64,000 bases of DNA from Dehalococcoidia bacterium (GCA_022823505.1 JAJEIA010000100.1:1-64000), one strand, 5' to 3'; numbered from the stretch's first letter, positions 28,994 to 38,087 are shown. The notes: generated by a model from the sequence alone, not told the origin. Translations and numbers: made by a program.

Positions 28994-30541
28994 CTACCGC
29001 CCTTCCTTGATGTAGTCCGACACCTTCTCGCCGATCATGATCGTCGTGGCATTGGTGTTGGCCCGGATGCAGTCTGGCATGATCGACGCGTCGGCCACCC
29101 GCAGGCCATCGATGCCCTTCACCTTCAGGTGCTGGTCCACCACCGCCAACGGATCCGAGTCCGGCCCCATCTTGCAGGTGCCCGAGATGTGGTGCGACGT
29201 CCCCGAGTTCTTGCGCAGCCAGTCGTCCAGCAGCTCGTCCGACGCCAGTTCCTCGTCGGTGGGCATAATCCGTTCCTCGATCAGGTCGGAGAAGGGTGGC
29301 CGTTCCGCCATCCGGACGCCCAGCCGTATCGCCTCCCGCATCCGGCGCAGGTCCTCCGGTTCCTGGTAGTAGTTGTAGTTCAGGAACGGCTGCACGTGGG
29401 GGTCGGTGGACTGCAGGGTCAGCTCGCCCTGGCCCAGCGCCAGCTGCAGGCTCGCGCCCATGCCGAGGTAGTTCAGGTCCTCGTCGATGGCGACGTGGGC
29501 CGGCCGGTGCTCGCTGGTCATCAGGTTGGGGCTCAGCTGCATGTCGTTGCGCAGGTCGGAGCCCTCCACCGTGTAGCGCAGCCCCACCTGGATCACCGGC
29601 GCCTGCACGTCGGGCTTCTCGCCCTTGCCCCGGTACAGCACCGACGCCGCCGGATGGTCGCGCAGGTTCTTGCCCACCCCCGGCGAGTCGTGCACCACCG
29701 GGATGCCCATGCTGCGCAGGTGCTCCGCCGGCCCCACGCCCGAGAGCATGAGCAGTTGCGGCGACGCCACGGCCCCGCTGCTGACGATGATCTCGCCGCC
29801 CTCCACCGTGAAGACCTCGCCGCCGCTCTCGGCTTCGATGCCTATGGCCCGGTTTCCGTCGAAGATGATCCGCCGCGCCGTCACGCCGCCCCGGATGGTC
29901 AGGTTCAGGCGGTGCCGCGCGATGTCCAGGTAGTTGATCGCCATGCTCATGCGCACGCCGTCGATGGTGTTGCGCGCCCGGGGCGAAACGCCGGTGGACT
30001 CGGGGTGGTTCTGGTCCTCGTCCTGGGGGAAGCCCTCGTCCAGGCAGGCCCGCTCGAAGGCCACGGCGTGGGGCAGCCACTCGCTGCGGGGAGCGCGGCG
30101 CACCGGTACCGGCCCGTCGGAGCCGTGGAAGTCGTCGCCGCCGAAGTCCAGGTCGGTCTCCAGCTTGTTGAAGTAGGGCAGGCACCGGGTGAAGCTCCAC
30201 TCGTCGTTGCCCCACTCGGCCCAGCGGTCGTAGTCCTCGGGGATGCCCCGGAACAGCACCTGCCCGTTCACCGCGCTGGACCCGCCGGTGGCCTTGCCCC
30301 GCGGGATCGTCAGGTTGTCCTGTTCCTCGGTGATCCGGGCCGTGTAGCCCCAGTTGTGCGGCCCGTAGGCCGACAGCCACACGTTGTTGCCAAGCTTCAG
30401 GTCGTCGGGCAACTGCTCAAAGACCGGATAGTCCGGCCCCGCCTCCAGCAGCAGCACGGACCGCTCCGGGTCCTCCGACAGCCGGCTGGCGATGGTGCAC
30501 CCGGCGGAACCCCCGCCGACAACGATATAGTCGTACCTCAT
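28994..30541 (-). CDS. GMC family FAD-dependent oxidoreductase (choline dehydrogenase-like)
   Basis: 515 residues. N-terminal FAD-binding VVGGGSAGCTIASRLSEDP; the GMC signature region IPRGKATGGSSAVNGQVLFRG; C-terminal GTSHHISGTCKMG and DGLRVADASIMP with the catalytic His in the HHIS segment and NTNATTIMIGEK. It oxidises a primary or secondary alcohol; the substrate is unknown. Family members are numerous in SAR202-like genomes. Confidence 0.92.
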   Translation of the reverse strand: MRYDYIVVGGGSAGCTIASRLSEDPERSVLLLEAGPDYPVFEQLPDDLKLGNNVWLSAYGPHNWGYTARITEEQDNLTIPRGKATGGSSAVNGQVLFRGIPEDYDRWAEWGNDEWSFTRCLPYFNKLETDLDFGGDDFHGSDGPVPVRRAPRSEWLPHAVAFERACLDEGFPQDEDQNHPESTGVSPRARNTIDGVRMSMAINYLDIARHRLNLTIRGGVTARRIIFDGNRAIGIEAESGGEVFTVEGGEIIVSSGAVASPQLLMLSGVGPAEHLRSMGIPVVHDSPGVGKNLRDHPAASVLYRGKGEKPDVQAPVIQVGLRYTVEGSDLRNDMQLSPNLMTSEHRPAHVAIDEDLNYLGMGASLQLALGQGELTLQSTDPHVQPFLNYNYYQEPEDLRRMREAIRLGVRMAERPPFSDLIEERIMPTDEELASDELLDDWLRKNSGTSHHISGTCKMGPDSDPLAVVDQHLKVKGIDGLRVADASIMPDCIRANTNATTIMIGEKVSDYIKEGR

Positions 30542-30942
30542 GCTCTGGCCTCCTGCGGTAAATATGCGTTGCTTGCAGTTACTTGTCGATTGGTAAGTGT
30601 CGTGATTGAAGCGTAAACCGGGCGGCTGCTCAAGTCACGTGACTGGTTGAGCGCGACGCCGTGGCGGCAAATCGCCCGTAGCCTAACACCTTGCGCAGAT
30701 TGTGTCCCGTGAAGACCATAGGCCTGAGATCCGTACTTGCACCAATTACCGAGCAGGAGCGCGGAATCTGACGGGATTGACCCAAGGCCCATGAAGGTTA
30801 TTGGCGGACTCGTTGGCGATCGCATACGAGTCGAACAATCTGCCCCTCACCGGGGATTAGGTTATCCCTCAATGGGCGCGTTTGCCAAAATATCCTCGTG
30901 CGGAGTATGTTGTAACTCGACCCGAATAATGAGGCTGGGGAG
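30542..30942. other. 400-base intergenic stretch with a promoter and no supported gene
   Basis: Upstream of two divergent genes. The only feature I can support is the promoter at 30882-30911. A minus-strand segment reading TGHNLRKVLG near 30690-30720 recalls transposase C-termini but is too short to call. Confidence 0.4.
30882..30911 (+). promoter_or_regulatory. Promoter of the VapBC45-like pair
   Basis: TTGCCA (30882-30887), 18-base spacer, TATGTT (30906-30911), about 25 bases before the antitoxin start region. Confidence 0.4.
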
Positions 30943-31647
30943 ATGGCCACCGCACATGATTTACAAAGCGCCGCTGGCTGGCGTCATCGCTTAACTCTCC
31001 CGTCTTATCGAGTCCGGGATGCTGCCAGGTACGCCGGCATCCCTACTCGCACGGTGGGATACTGGCATAAGGGTATTTTGAGCCGCCCGGCGGCGCTGCC
31101 CGGCCGTGAGGCTGGTCGTCCTTTGTCTTACTACGATCTGATCGAAGTCGCGTTCGTAGCTACGTTTCGGAAATTGGGTCTGTCCCTGCAAAAAATTCGC
31201 AAAGCCCGCGCCTTTGCGGCTCACGCGCTGAACTCAGAGTATCCGTTTGCCCAGTATGCATGGAAAACAGAGGGCTTTCATCTGATGCTCGAAATGCGCG
31301 AGTTGGAGGGGAATGCGGAGGTCGGTAAGCTTGTGGCTGCGGACCTTGACGGGCAGGTGGGCTGGGAGGAAGTGGTCGCGGAACGCTTTGAACAATTCGA
31401 TTATCAGCATGATATCGCCCTGGTTTGGCATCTGCTAAACAGGAACATCCCCGTTTCTATTGACCCGCGGGTCTCATTTGGTGTGCCCGCTGTCCACGGC
31501 GTCCCTACTTGGATATTGAAGGGTCGTTGGGACGCGGGGGAAACTGTTCAAAACATTCAAGCCGACTATGGCCTGGCTGGAGACGATGTGCTTCACGGGC
31601 TGCGGTTCGAAGGGGTTCGTGATGATGAGTTGTCGGCGGCGAGCTGA
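30943..31647 (+). CDS. VapB45-like antitoxin: HTH plus DUF433
   Basis: 234 residues. The N-terminus (SYRVRDAARYAGIPTRTVGYWH) is a MerR-like helix-turn-helix of the VapB45 type. The C-terminus holds a DUF433 domain (DPRVSFGVPAVHGVPT, then QNIQADYGLAGDDVLHGLRFE). This two-domain order is known for antitoxins of VapC45-like PIN toxins. It should bind both its own promoter and the toxin. The ATG follows a GGGGAG only two bases upstream, so the exact start is uncertain. It directly abuts the toxin gene. Confidence 0.8.
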   Translation: MATAHDLQSAAGWRHRLTLPSYRVRDAARYAGIPTRTVGYWHKGILSRPAALPGREAGRPLSYYDLIEVAFVATFRKLGLSLQKIRKARAFAAHALNSEYPFAQYAWKTEGFHLMLEMRELEGNAEVGKLVAADLDGQVGWEEVVAERFEQFDYQHDIALVWHLLNRNIPVSIDPRVSFGVPAVHGVPTWILKGRWDAGETVQNIQADYGLAGDDVLHGLRFEGVRDDELSAAS

Positions 31648-32079
31648 ATGACTGCCGCCGATATTATCCAACCCTCTGACAGTAATGATCCGGTCTTTTT
31701 CTTCGATAGGGATGTCGGTATTTTCCTTCCCCGGCGGTTGCGGGGTCTGGCTCTGCCCACGCGCGTGGAGATCCATCAAGAGCACTTTGCCCAAGCAGCC
31801 GAAGATGATCTGTGGATGGCTGAAGTAGGCAGTCGGGGATGGATCGTAATTGGACATGATCGTCATCACCACACACGTCCCTTGGAGAGGCAGGCTATCC
31901 AGGATTACGGGATAGCCTGCTTCTATCTGTGGGGAGGTGACCAGCCTGGCCACGAAAAAATGCGGTGCTTTCTGAGCGCGTACGATAGGATGATCGAAGC
32001 CGTCGCTACCACGCCGCGCCCTTTCGTATATCGGGTTCTGAAGAATGGCGGTCTGAGGAAAGTGGATCTGGAAACTTAG
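31648..32079 (+). CDS. VapC45-like PIN-family toxin
   Basis: 143 residues. FFFDRDVGIFLPRRLR with early Asp residues, then WMAEVGSRGWIVIGHDRHHHTRPLE with the next acidic and basic cluster, and ACFYLWGG, match the VapC45-type PIN-like domain. Such proteins are expected to be RNases. ATG 31648 directly follows the antitoxin TGA, so the two are translationally coupled. Confidence 0.78.
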   Translation: MTAADIIQPSDSNDPVFFFDRDVGIFLPRRLRGLALPTRVEIHQEHFAQAAEDDLWMAEVGSRGWIVIGHDRHHHTRPLERQAIQDYGIACFYLWGGDQPGHEKMRCFLSAYDRMIEAVATTPRPFVYRVLKNGGLRKVDLET

Positions 32080-32102
32080 GGTTGCTGCAAAGTCACGGCA
32101 AA

Positions 32103-32177
32103 TGGTGGAGGCTACGGGATTCGAACCCGTGACCCCCTGCTTGCAAAGCAGGTGCTCTCCCACTGAGCTAAGCCCCC
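32103..32177 (-). tRNA. tRNA-Ala (anticodon TGC)
   Basis: On the minus strand the gene starts GGGGGCTTAGCTCAGTGGG. The anticodon arm is CCTGC-TTTGCAA-GCAGG with anticodon TGC, the T-arm has GGGTTCGAATCCC, and CCA is encoded at 32105-32103. The acceptor stem GGGGGCT/AGCCTCC carries the G3:U70 pair that defines alanine tRNAs. It lies 23 bases after the VapC45-like stop, in a place where tRNA genes often border inserted toxin-antitoxin cassettes. Confidence 0.95.
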
Positions 32178-32261
32178 ACGCCGAGCCCCTATGGACCAGC
32201 GGCGACCGCGCCGGCCGCCCTTCCATACTACCACCAGCCCGCGTCGGCCGGCCATGCGCCG

Positions 32262-33293
32262 TCACAGGTCGATGGTCAGCACCCACATCGGCTCCCGGCC
32301 GATGTCGTACACATCCAGCGGCTCCAGTTCTCCGCTGTCCTGGTTCACCCGGTAAGACGCCAGCCGGCCCGTGTCCAGACCCGACGCGTACAGGTAGTTG
32401 CCCGTGGTGTCCAGGCTGAAGGCCCGCGGCACCGCCTCCGTCGCCACTCTACCGATGGCGGTCAGGCTGCCGTCGTCCCCGTCCACCGCGAAGCCGGCCA
32501 CGCTGTTGTGTCCCCGGTTGGGCGCGTACAGGAACCGACCCGACGGCGTGATCTGGATCTGCGAGCAGGTGTTGCGCTCGGTGAAATCCTCCGGCAGCGT
32601 CGGCACGGTCTGGAACGGCGACAGCGTGCCCGCGTCCGCGTCGAATCGGTATGCGGTGACGCTGCAACCCTGCTCGTTGGACGAATACACCACGTCCAGG
32701 TTGGGGTTGAAGCAGACGTGCCGCGGCCCCTCCGGCGACGTGGGGTTCGCCCGGTCCGGTGTGTTGGGGGTCAGCCGACCCGTCGCCTCGTCGAACCGGA
32801 ACTGGAAGATGGCGTTGGGGCCGGTCTGCGAGCCTTCGGCGATGTGCGGCACGAAGGCGTAGCGGTTGGACGCGTCGGTCTGTATGTAGTGCGCGCCGAT
32901 GCCCGTCTCCCGCCACTCGATGGGCGTGGGGTCCAGCCTGCCGTCGTCGCCGAAGCCGTGTACGCCCACCCGCGCCTGGTAGTAGTAGGCCGACAGCAGG
33001 TATTTCCCGGTGCGGTCCACCGAAATATGCACCGGGTTCCCGCCCAGGTTCACGTCGTTGATCCGCGCCAGGTCGCCGCTGCCGCCATCAATGCTGAACG
33101 ACGTCAGCCCGTACTCGCCGGCCCGGCGCCTTCCCACAAACAGGAAGCGCTTCCCGGGATCCGTTGCCATCGGCGCCGGCATGCCCGCCAGCGGAAACTC
33201 GGTCCGGTTCGCCAGCCCGCCCGTGGCCGGATCCAGGTCGTAGCGGGCGATTACGTCGTCCCCTTGCAGCGATACGTACAGATAGGTGGCCAT
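32262..33293 (-). CDS. Beta-propeller lactonase family protein (6-phosphogluconolactonase-like)
   Basis: 343 residues of repeated propeller blades. GKYLLSAYYY, GPRHVCFNP, GRFLYAPNRGHNS and GNYLYASGLDTGRL are the Pgl-family repeats. No signal peptide is seen, so it is cytoplasmic. Family members hydrolyse sugar or aromatic lactones; the substrate is uncertain. It follows element D on the minus strand. Confidence 0.85.
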   Translation of the reverse strand: MATYLYVSLQGDDVIARYDLDPATGGLANRTEFPLAGMPAPMATDPGKRFLFVGRRRAGEYGLTSFSIDGGSGDLARINDVNLGGNPVHISVDRTGKYLLSAYYYQARVGVHGFGDDGRLDPTPIEWRETGIGAHYIQTDASNRYAFVPHIAEGSQTGPNAIFQFRFDEATGRLTPNTPDRANPTSPEGPRHVCFNPNLDVVYSSNEQGCSVTAYRFDADAGTLSPFQTVPTLPEDFTERNTCSQIQITPSGRFLYAPNRGHNSVAGFAVDGDDGSLTAIGRVATEAVPRAFSLDTTGNYLYASGLDTGRLASYRVNQDSGELEPLDVYDIGREPMWVLTIDL

Positions 33294-33336
33294 CTCAACA
33301 CCTCCGCTTTTCTCACGTATACCCGATTCGTAAATC

Positions 33337-33446
33337 GTCAGAAGGAGTATTTACGGGATTTCATGATTTGACAGGATTGGAAGACCTCCAGCACAGAACG
33401 GCTCCAATCCTGATAATCCTCCAATCTTGGAAATCCTGTTTCTGAC
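33337..33446. repeat. Palindromic interspersed element, family 1, copy D
   Basis: 110 bases. Left arm GTCAGAAGGAGTATTTACGG, right arm ending GGAAATCCTGTTTCTGAC. Between the flavin monooxygenase-like gene and the lactonase gene, both minus strand. Confidence 0.8.
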
Positions 33447-33482
33447 ATCTTCTCGACGCAATCCGGAAACGCGCGAACTCCG

Positions 33483-34658
33483 CTATTCCATCACCCTGGC
33501 ATCCGGCAGCCCCAGCAGGAACTGACCGTGGTTCTCGTAGGCCGTGTCACTCACCATCTGGTGCTGGGCGGCCGCGTTGATGTCCCGCAGGCACTGCTGC
33601 AGGATGTTGGGCGTGAACAGCACCTCGCCGCCGCCGTAGCGGAAAGCCTGGGCCGTCACGTCCGCCGCCACGTCGGTGGTGTAGGTGGCGCAGCTGCGCA
33701 TCTGGGCCTGCAGCGGCGGTGGCGGCGTGTGGCCGGCGCAGACCGACCGCCACGCCTCCTCCAGGATCTCGACGTTCAGCGACCGCGCCGCCCGCAGCCG
33801 CAGGTCGCACTCGCCCAGCGCCCGCTGGAACGTCGCCCGGTTCGCCACCAGGTTCACCGAGTTGTACCCACGGGTCTTGGACGCCGCCGCCTCGGTCACC
33901 GCGTCCAGCGCCCGTCGCGCCACTCCCAGCGCGAAGGCCGAGTGCTCGTTGGTCACAAAGGCCGGCCGGCCCAGCCGGTACAGCGCGCCGCCTCGGAGCG
34001 GTTCGGTCAGCGTCGAGTCCCATGCGAACCCGTCCGGCACGAACAGGTCCTCCACCGAGAAGTCGCAGCTTCCGGTGCCGCGCAGGCCCATGACCTGCCA
34101 GTTGTCATGCACCTTCACCTTGTGCTTGGGCATCGCCATCCGCACCTGTCTCGGATAGCCGTCGAGATCGCCGGTCACGCGCGCGCCGGCCGAGACCCAC
34201 TCGGCGTGCATGATCCCGCTGCCAAACCTCCAGTGCCCGTTGACCCGGTATCCCCCTTCCACCGGTGTCGCGGTTGCGGAAGGCGCGGCCGCACCCGCCG
34301 TTTTGGGAGGCTTCCCGCCCACGAATATTTCCTCGATTGATTCGTCCGGCAGGAATGCGGCCAGGCTGCCCACGCTGGCTGCCCCGATCATCAGGCACCA
34401 GCCCGAGGCCGGATCGATGCGGCTCACCGCTTCCAGCACGTCCAGCTGTGTCACCAGGTCGGCCTCCGCGCCGCCCAGCGCGTGGGGCATCTTCAGCCGC
34501 AGCAGCCCCGACTCGTACAGCGCGTCCACCGACGCCGGCGCCAGTGTCCCGATGCGCTCTGACTCCTCGGCCCCAGCCTCCAGCGTGGCCCGCACGCTCT
34601 CCACCGCATCCATCAGGACGCGACGCTTCTCCTCTCGCTCGTAGGGAAATCCGATCAT
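33483..34658 (-). CDS. Acyl-CoA dehydrogenase-fold flavin monooxygenase-like protein
   Basis: 391 residues with the ACAD fold but monooxygenase-like signs: ALGGAEADLVTQLDVLEAVSR, SGWCLMIGAASVGSLAAFLP, GGYRVNGHWRFGSG, WQVMGLRGTGSCDFSVEDLFVP. These match the group D (HsaA/indole-acetate hydroxylase-like) flavin monooxygenases rather than CoA dehydrogenases. ATG 34610 (MDAVESV) could be the real start. It lies 12 bases after the LLM gene and is likely co-transcribed. Confidence 0.8.
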   Translation of the reverse strand: MIGFPYEREEKRRVLMDAVESVRATLEAGAEESERIGTLAPASVDALYESGLLRLKMPHALGGAEADLVTQLDVLEAVSRIDPASGWCLMIGAASVGSLAAFLPDESIEEIFVGGKPPKTAGAAAPSATATPVEGGYRVNGHWRFGSGIMHAEWVSAGARVTGDLDGYPRQVRMAMPKHKVKVHDNWQVMGLRGTGSCDFSVEDLFVPDGFAWDSTLTEPLRGGALYRLGRPAFVTNEHSAFALGVARRALDAVTEAAASKTRGYNSVNLVANRATFQRALGECDLRLRAARSLNVEILEEAWRSVCAGHTPPPPLQAQMRSCATYTTDVAADVTAQAFRYGGGEVLFTPNILQQCLRDINAAAQHQMVSDTAYENHGQFLLGLPDARVME

Positions 34659-34670
34659 GGCGACTCCGGC

Positions 34671-35588
34671 CTATTCGTCCACCTTGGGGAACACGTCCTG
34701 CACCAGCGCGTCCATGGTGTCCAGCAGTTGTTGCAGGTCTCCGCAGTCGTGGCAGTTGATCTGGAACTCGTCCAGCCCCGCCTCCTGCCGGTATCGGTTG
34801 ATGTCCGACACGATCTGCTCGGTGGTCCCGTAGCCCGTCGGCCGGTCGCCGTTCGATACGGAATAACCCGAGATGCTGCTGATGTTCACCCGGAAGCTCA
34901 TGCGCACCCGGGGCGGCTCCTCCCTTCCGATCTCGGCGGACACGTCGTTCAGGTACTGCCAGTTGCTCACCAGGGCCGGCAGCGGCGTGGGCGTCGGCTG
35001 CCACACCTGCGCGAACCGCGCCGCCCGCCGCAGCGACGCGTGGCTGGAGCCGCCGATCCAGATGGGCGGGTGCGGCTGCTGCACCTGCTTGGGGCTGGTG
35101 TACAGCCCGTCGAAGGAGAAGAACCGCCCGCTGAACGACACGGGGTCCGGTTCCCAGCACGCCTTCCACAGGCGCAGGTACTCGTTGGTGCGCGCTCCCC
35201 GCTCCCGGTGGGGCACGTCCAGCGCGGCGTACTCGGTCTCGTTCCAGCCGGAGCCCACGCCCACGATGGCCCGCCCGTTGGACATCTGGTCCAGCGTCGC
35301 CACCATCTTCGCCGTCACCACCGGGTTGCGGTACGGCATTATCAGCACCGACGTGCCAAGCTTGATCTGCGACGTGCGCGACGCCACGTAGGCCAGCGAC
35401 ATCAGCGGATCGTACACCTGCCGCCACGGCTCGCTCCGCGCCCCGTCGTCCACGATCACGTGGTCGTTGACGAACACCGCGTCGAAGCCCAGTTCCTCCG
35501 CCTTGATCGCCGTGTCCAGGATGCCCTGCGCCGAAGCCTCAAAGCCCAGGTAGTCCGCGTTGGGCAACCGGAAAGAATACTTGACCAT
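34671..35588 (-). CDS. LLM class flavin-dependent oxidoreductase
   Basis: 305 residues of the luciferase-like monooxygenase (bacterial luciferase/F420 reductase) fold: EELGFDAVFVNDHV, LGTSVLIMPYRNPVVTAKM, GRAIVGVGSGWNETEYAAL, PIWIGGSSHASLRRAARF. Uses FMN or F420 with an organic substrate. Such genes are strongly expanded in SAR202-like genomes. It probably forms a unit with the downstream ACAD-fold gene and lies divergent to the binding-protein gene. Confidence 0.9.
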   Translation of the reverse strand: MVKYSFRLPNADYLGFEASAQGILDTAIKAEELGFDAVFVNDHVIVDDGARSEPWRQVYDPLMSLAYVASRTSQIKLGTSVLIMPYRNPVVTAKMVATLDQMSNGRAIVGVGSGWNETEYAALDVPHRERGARTNEYLRLWKACWEPDPVSFSGRFFSFDGLYTSPKQVQQPHPPIWIGGSSHASLRRAARFAQVWQPTPTPLPALVSNWQYLNDVSAEIGREEPPRVRMSFRVNISSISGYSVSNGDRPTGYGTTEQIVSDINRYRQEAGLDEFQINCHDCGDLQQLLDTMDALVQDVFPKVDE

Positions 35589-35709
35589 TCGTTACCGCCT
35601 TGTCTCGTTTACCGTGTTTCGGCGTCATCATATTGCCAACGCCAGGTTGAAACAAGGGCGGGCATCGGTGATAATCCCGTTACGAAATCGCCAGCAGCGG
35701 AGGCCCGAG

Positions 35710-36597
35710 ATGTCCAAGTTCCGTATCGTCCCCCACGGCCGGCTCCAGGAATGGGTCGCCGAAGAGAAGGGCTACTTCGCCGAGGAGGGCCTCGACTACG
35801 AGTTCGTCGCCTCCAACCGCCCCGACGAGACCCTCAACCCGTCGGTCGACTCCGCCGAGGATGCACCCATGGAGATCAAGCGCGGCGCCTTCGAGTCCAT
35901 GGAGGCCGGCCGCGCCTGCGAGATCAGCTCCGCCTGCCACTGGGCGGTGGGCATGGCCGCCAGCGCCGCCCACGGCCGCATGTGGGGCCACGCCTACTCC
36001 GTAACACCCAGCGGCATCTGGGTCGCCCCCGAGTCGCCGTTGCAGACCCCCGAGGACCTGGCCGGCGTGGAGGTCGCCGTCGGCTGGCATTCGGGTAGCC
36101 ACTTCTCTGCCCTGCAGGCCCTGGAGAGCATCCTGCCCCGCGACCGGATCAGCCTCCAGTTCGTCGGCGGCCCCCTGGACCGGATGCAGTTGGCCCTCGA
36201 CCGCCGCGTGCCGGCCGCCAACGTCTTCGGCGCCCCCGGCTACGTCCTGGAGCAGCAGGGCTTCCGCAAGCTGGTCGACACCAGTTTCATGATCGGGTTC
36301 CTCATCAACGGCGACGCCACCGACGACCAGCTCCGGGCCTACTTCAACGCCCTGCAGCGCGCCCAGCGCGAGATCGACGCCGCCAAGGAGCGCTACCAGC
36401 ACTATTTCCTGAACGAACTGCCCGAGCAATACCACCCGCTGTTCGACCACCGCCGCGCCGGCATCGGCGAGCGCCTCGTCTTCGAGCCCTACACGAAAGA
36501 GATGTTCGACCGCACCCACCGCTGGATGCTGGACTGGGAGATCTTCCCCCAGGACCAGGTCGGACACGTAACCTATGAGGAAGCGGTAGCCGTGTAG
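35710..36597 (+). CDS. NMT1/SsuA-like substrate-binding fold protein without signal peptide
   Basis: 295 residues, type II periplasmic-binding fold: FAEEGLDYEFV, ACEISSACHWAVGMAASAAHG, PLQTPEDLAGVEVAVGWHSGSH, FVGGPLDRMQLALDRRVPAANVFG. ABC-import binding proteins normally have a signal peptide; this one does not, so it may act inside the cell like ring-decarboxylase relatives or be mislocated by start choice. ATG 35710 follows GGAGG by 8 bases; the frame is open 50 codons upstream but that part is not family-like. A strong hairpin follows the stop codon. Confidence 0.8.
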   Translation: MSKFRIVPHGRLQEWVAEEKGYFAEEGLDYEFVASNRPDETLNPSVDSAEDAPMEIKRGAFESMEAGRACEISSACHWAVGMAASAAHGRMWGHAYSVTPSGIWVAPESPLQTPEDLAGVEVAVGWHSGSHFSALQALESILPRDRISLQFVGGPLDRMQLALDRRVPAANVFGAPGYVLEQQGFRKLVDTSFMIGFLINGDATDDQLRAYFNALQRAQREIDAAKERYQHYFLNELPEQYHPLFDHRRAGIGERLVFEPYTKEMFDRTHRWMLDWEIFPQDQVGHVTYEEAVAV

Positions 36598-36624
36598 CCG
36601 TCAGCGACACCCGGACGCAAAGAA

Positions 36625-36651
36625 GCGGGGGCGCAATCGCTGTGCCCCCGC
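36625..36651 (+). terminator. Hairpin terminator after the NMT1-like gene
   Basis: GCGGGGGC (36625-36632) pairs with GCCCCCGC (36644-36651). It lies about 30 bases after the stop codon. There is no long T-run. Confidence 0.55.
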
Positions 36652-36900
36652 CTGTGTTACCTCGCCGTCGCAATTGGCAAACAGCCGCCGGCCTCCAATT
36701 ACTGTCTCCGTCTTCAAGTAGTATTTCAACCACGCCTGGACCGCCTGACCTTATCCAATCGCATCTTATATCTCGCAAGTCGGCGCAACGAGTCTACGAA
36801 TAGCAGCGAATAAGTTTGGAAGTTATTGTATTGGCGGTTGTATTTGCGTACATTGACCAAAACCCGGTGATATTTCATCTCTGCCATGGGCTGGATAAAA
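36652..36900. other. AT-richer stretch before the IS4-type remnant
   Basis: The base composition is clearly lower in GC than the flanks. The minus strand is open over about 90 codons from 37004 down to 36726 and includes a plausible reading segment (YHRVLVNVRKYNRQYNNFQTY). The first part of that frame is antisense to the transposase, so only a small remnant gene is possible. Confidence 0.35.
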
Positions 36901-36904
36901 TTGT

Positions 36905-37548
36905 CCACGATAAGCTCGGCGTGAAGATCCAACCCCTGCTGCTGGCTGACCGCGGTTGCGTACGGGCCAGATTGGTCCAGTTCCTGTAGGAAACGCCCAA
37001 CCACACCGGCTACCCCGTGGACTACGTGATCCGCCTCAGGGGCGACGTGGTGGTCCAGAGCTCTGACTATCGCGGGGCTATCGGCTGCGCAAAGGCCGCA
37101 TCGACTTCTGGCCGCAAACTCTCTACCGCTCAGATGGCGCGGTGATCATCAATCTGGTGCTCTATCGGGCCCGCGGCCATCGGGAGCCCCCGTATCAGGT
37201 ACGGGGCAGGCTCTGGTATCTGGCCACCTGCCTGGCCGACCCTCGCCCAGGCGGTGCGCATGTATCGCAAAAGGATGCAGCCGGAGCAGTACTTCAAGGA
37301 CGGCAAGCAACGCTTCAGGCTCAATCGGAGCACGGTGACCACCACCGACCGGCTGCAACGGTTACTGGTGGCTCTGCTGCTGCCTGCTGATATTGGCGGG
37401 CATGCGGGCGTCGCCAACCTTCCCACGCCAAATACGCTCCCGAGGCAAGTTGGGCATCCTGCACCCGGGTTACGAATACTACCTCGCCACTCCCGACCCA
37501 CCCGATCACCTCCTCGCCATCCACCCCAACCAAACCGGATACGCGTGA
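36905..37548 (+). pseudogene. Decayed IS4-type DDE transposase
   Basis: The conceptual protein follows an IS4-family transposase: LLADRGCVRARLVQFL, then a nonsense TAG at 36987-36989, then PNHTGYPVDYVIRLRGDVVVQSSDYRG, KGRIDFWPQTLYRSDGAVI, and the Y-x2-R-x3-E-x6-K signature in YRKRMQPEQYFKDGK. After LLVALLL the frame shifts again to GKLGILHPGYEYYLATPD. The 5' part of the gene is missing, and several indels break the rest. It is an old insertion between the NMT1-like gene and rplU. Confidence 0.8.
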
Positions 37549-37704
37549 GACCCTGGCCAATGCTGGCGTTTTCCAACATGGCCTCGTCACTTTGGTCTTG
37601 ACCCTGAAGGCTGCTTTTGATTTGGACAGGTACAAATTATCCTGTGCATCCATGCAGATTTACCCGATCCCGCCAAACCGGCTTCCCGCGCAACTTACTC
37701 ATCC

Positions 37705-37734
37705 TTGACACCGCCAAATCCCCAAACCTACAAT
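37705..37734 (+). promoter_or_regulatory. rplU promoter
   Basis: TTGACA (37705-37710), 18-base spacer, TACAAT (37729-37734). It gives a leader of about 20 bases, with GGGAG before the rplU ATG. Confidence 0.7.
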
Positions 37735-37760
37735 AGTAGGCCGTTTGGGAGATTACCGAA

Positions 37761-38087
37761 ATGGATTACGCAATCGTTAAAACCGGCGGCAAACAGTACC
37801 GCGTCTCGCCCGGCGACGTGCTGGACGTCGAACTGCTGGAAGCCGAGGAGGGCAGCACCACCGCCCTCGACCAGGTGCTCGCCGTCTCCCGGGACGGCCA
37901 GATGCGCTTCGGCGCCCCCACCGTGGAAGGCGCACGGGTCATCGCCGAGGTCCAGTCCCACTACAAGGACCGCAAGATCATCGTCTACAAGTACAAGGCC
38001 AAGACCCGGTACCGCCGTAAGAAGGGGCATCGGCAGAACTACACTCGGATCCGCATCCAGGACATCGACACCGGAAACGCGCCCTGA
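37761..38087 (+). CDS. rplU: Ribosomal protein bL21
   Basis: 108 residues: [19 protein letters not shown] at the start and the Lys-rich [19 protein letters not shown], the L21 signature. It binds 23S rRNA of the large subunit. First gene of rplU-rpmA-rpmE; the promoter is at 37705-37734. Confidence 0.97.
   Translation: MDYAIVKTGGKQYRVSPGDVLDVELLEAEEGSTTALDQVLAVSRDGQMRFGAPTVEGARVIAEVQSHYKDRKIIVYKYKAKTRYRRKKGHRQNYTRIRIQDIDTGNAP

Noticed and set aside
30538..30825. A 95-codon minus-strand frame with a TGHNLRKVLG segment
   Set aside because: One short transposase-like word is not enough; no other part of the frame agrees with a transposase.
31474..32286. A minus-strand frame of 270 codons
   Set aside because: It runs through tRNA-Ala and the antisense of the VapC45-like gene.
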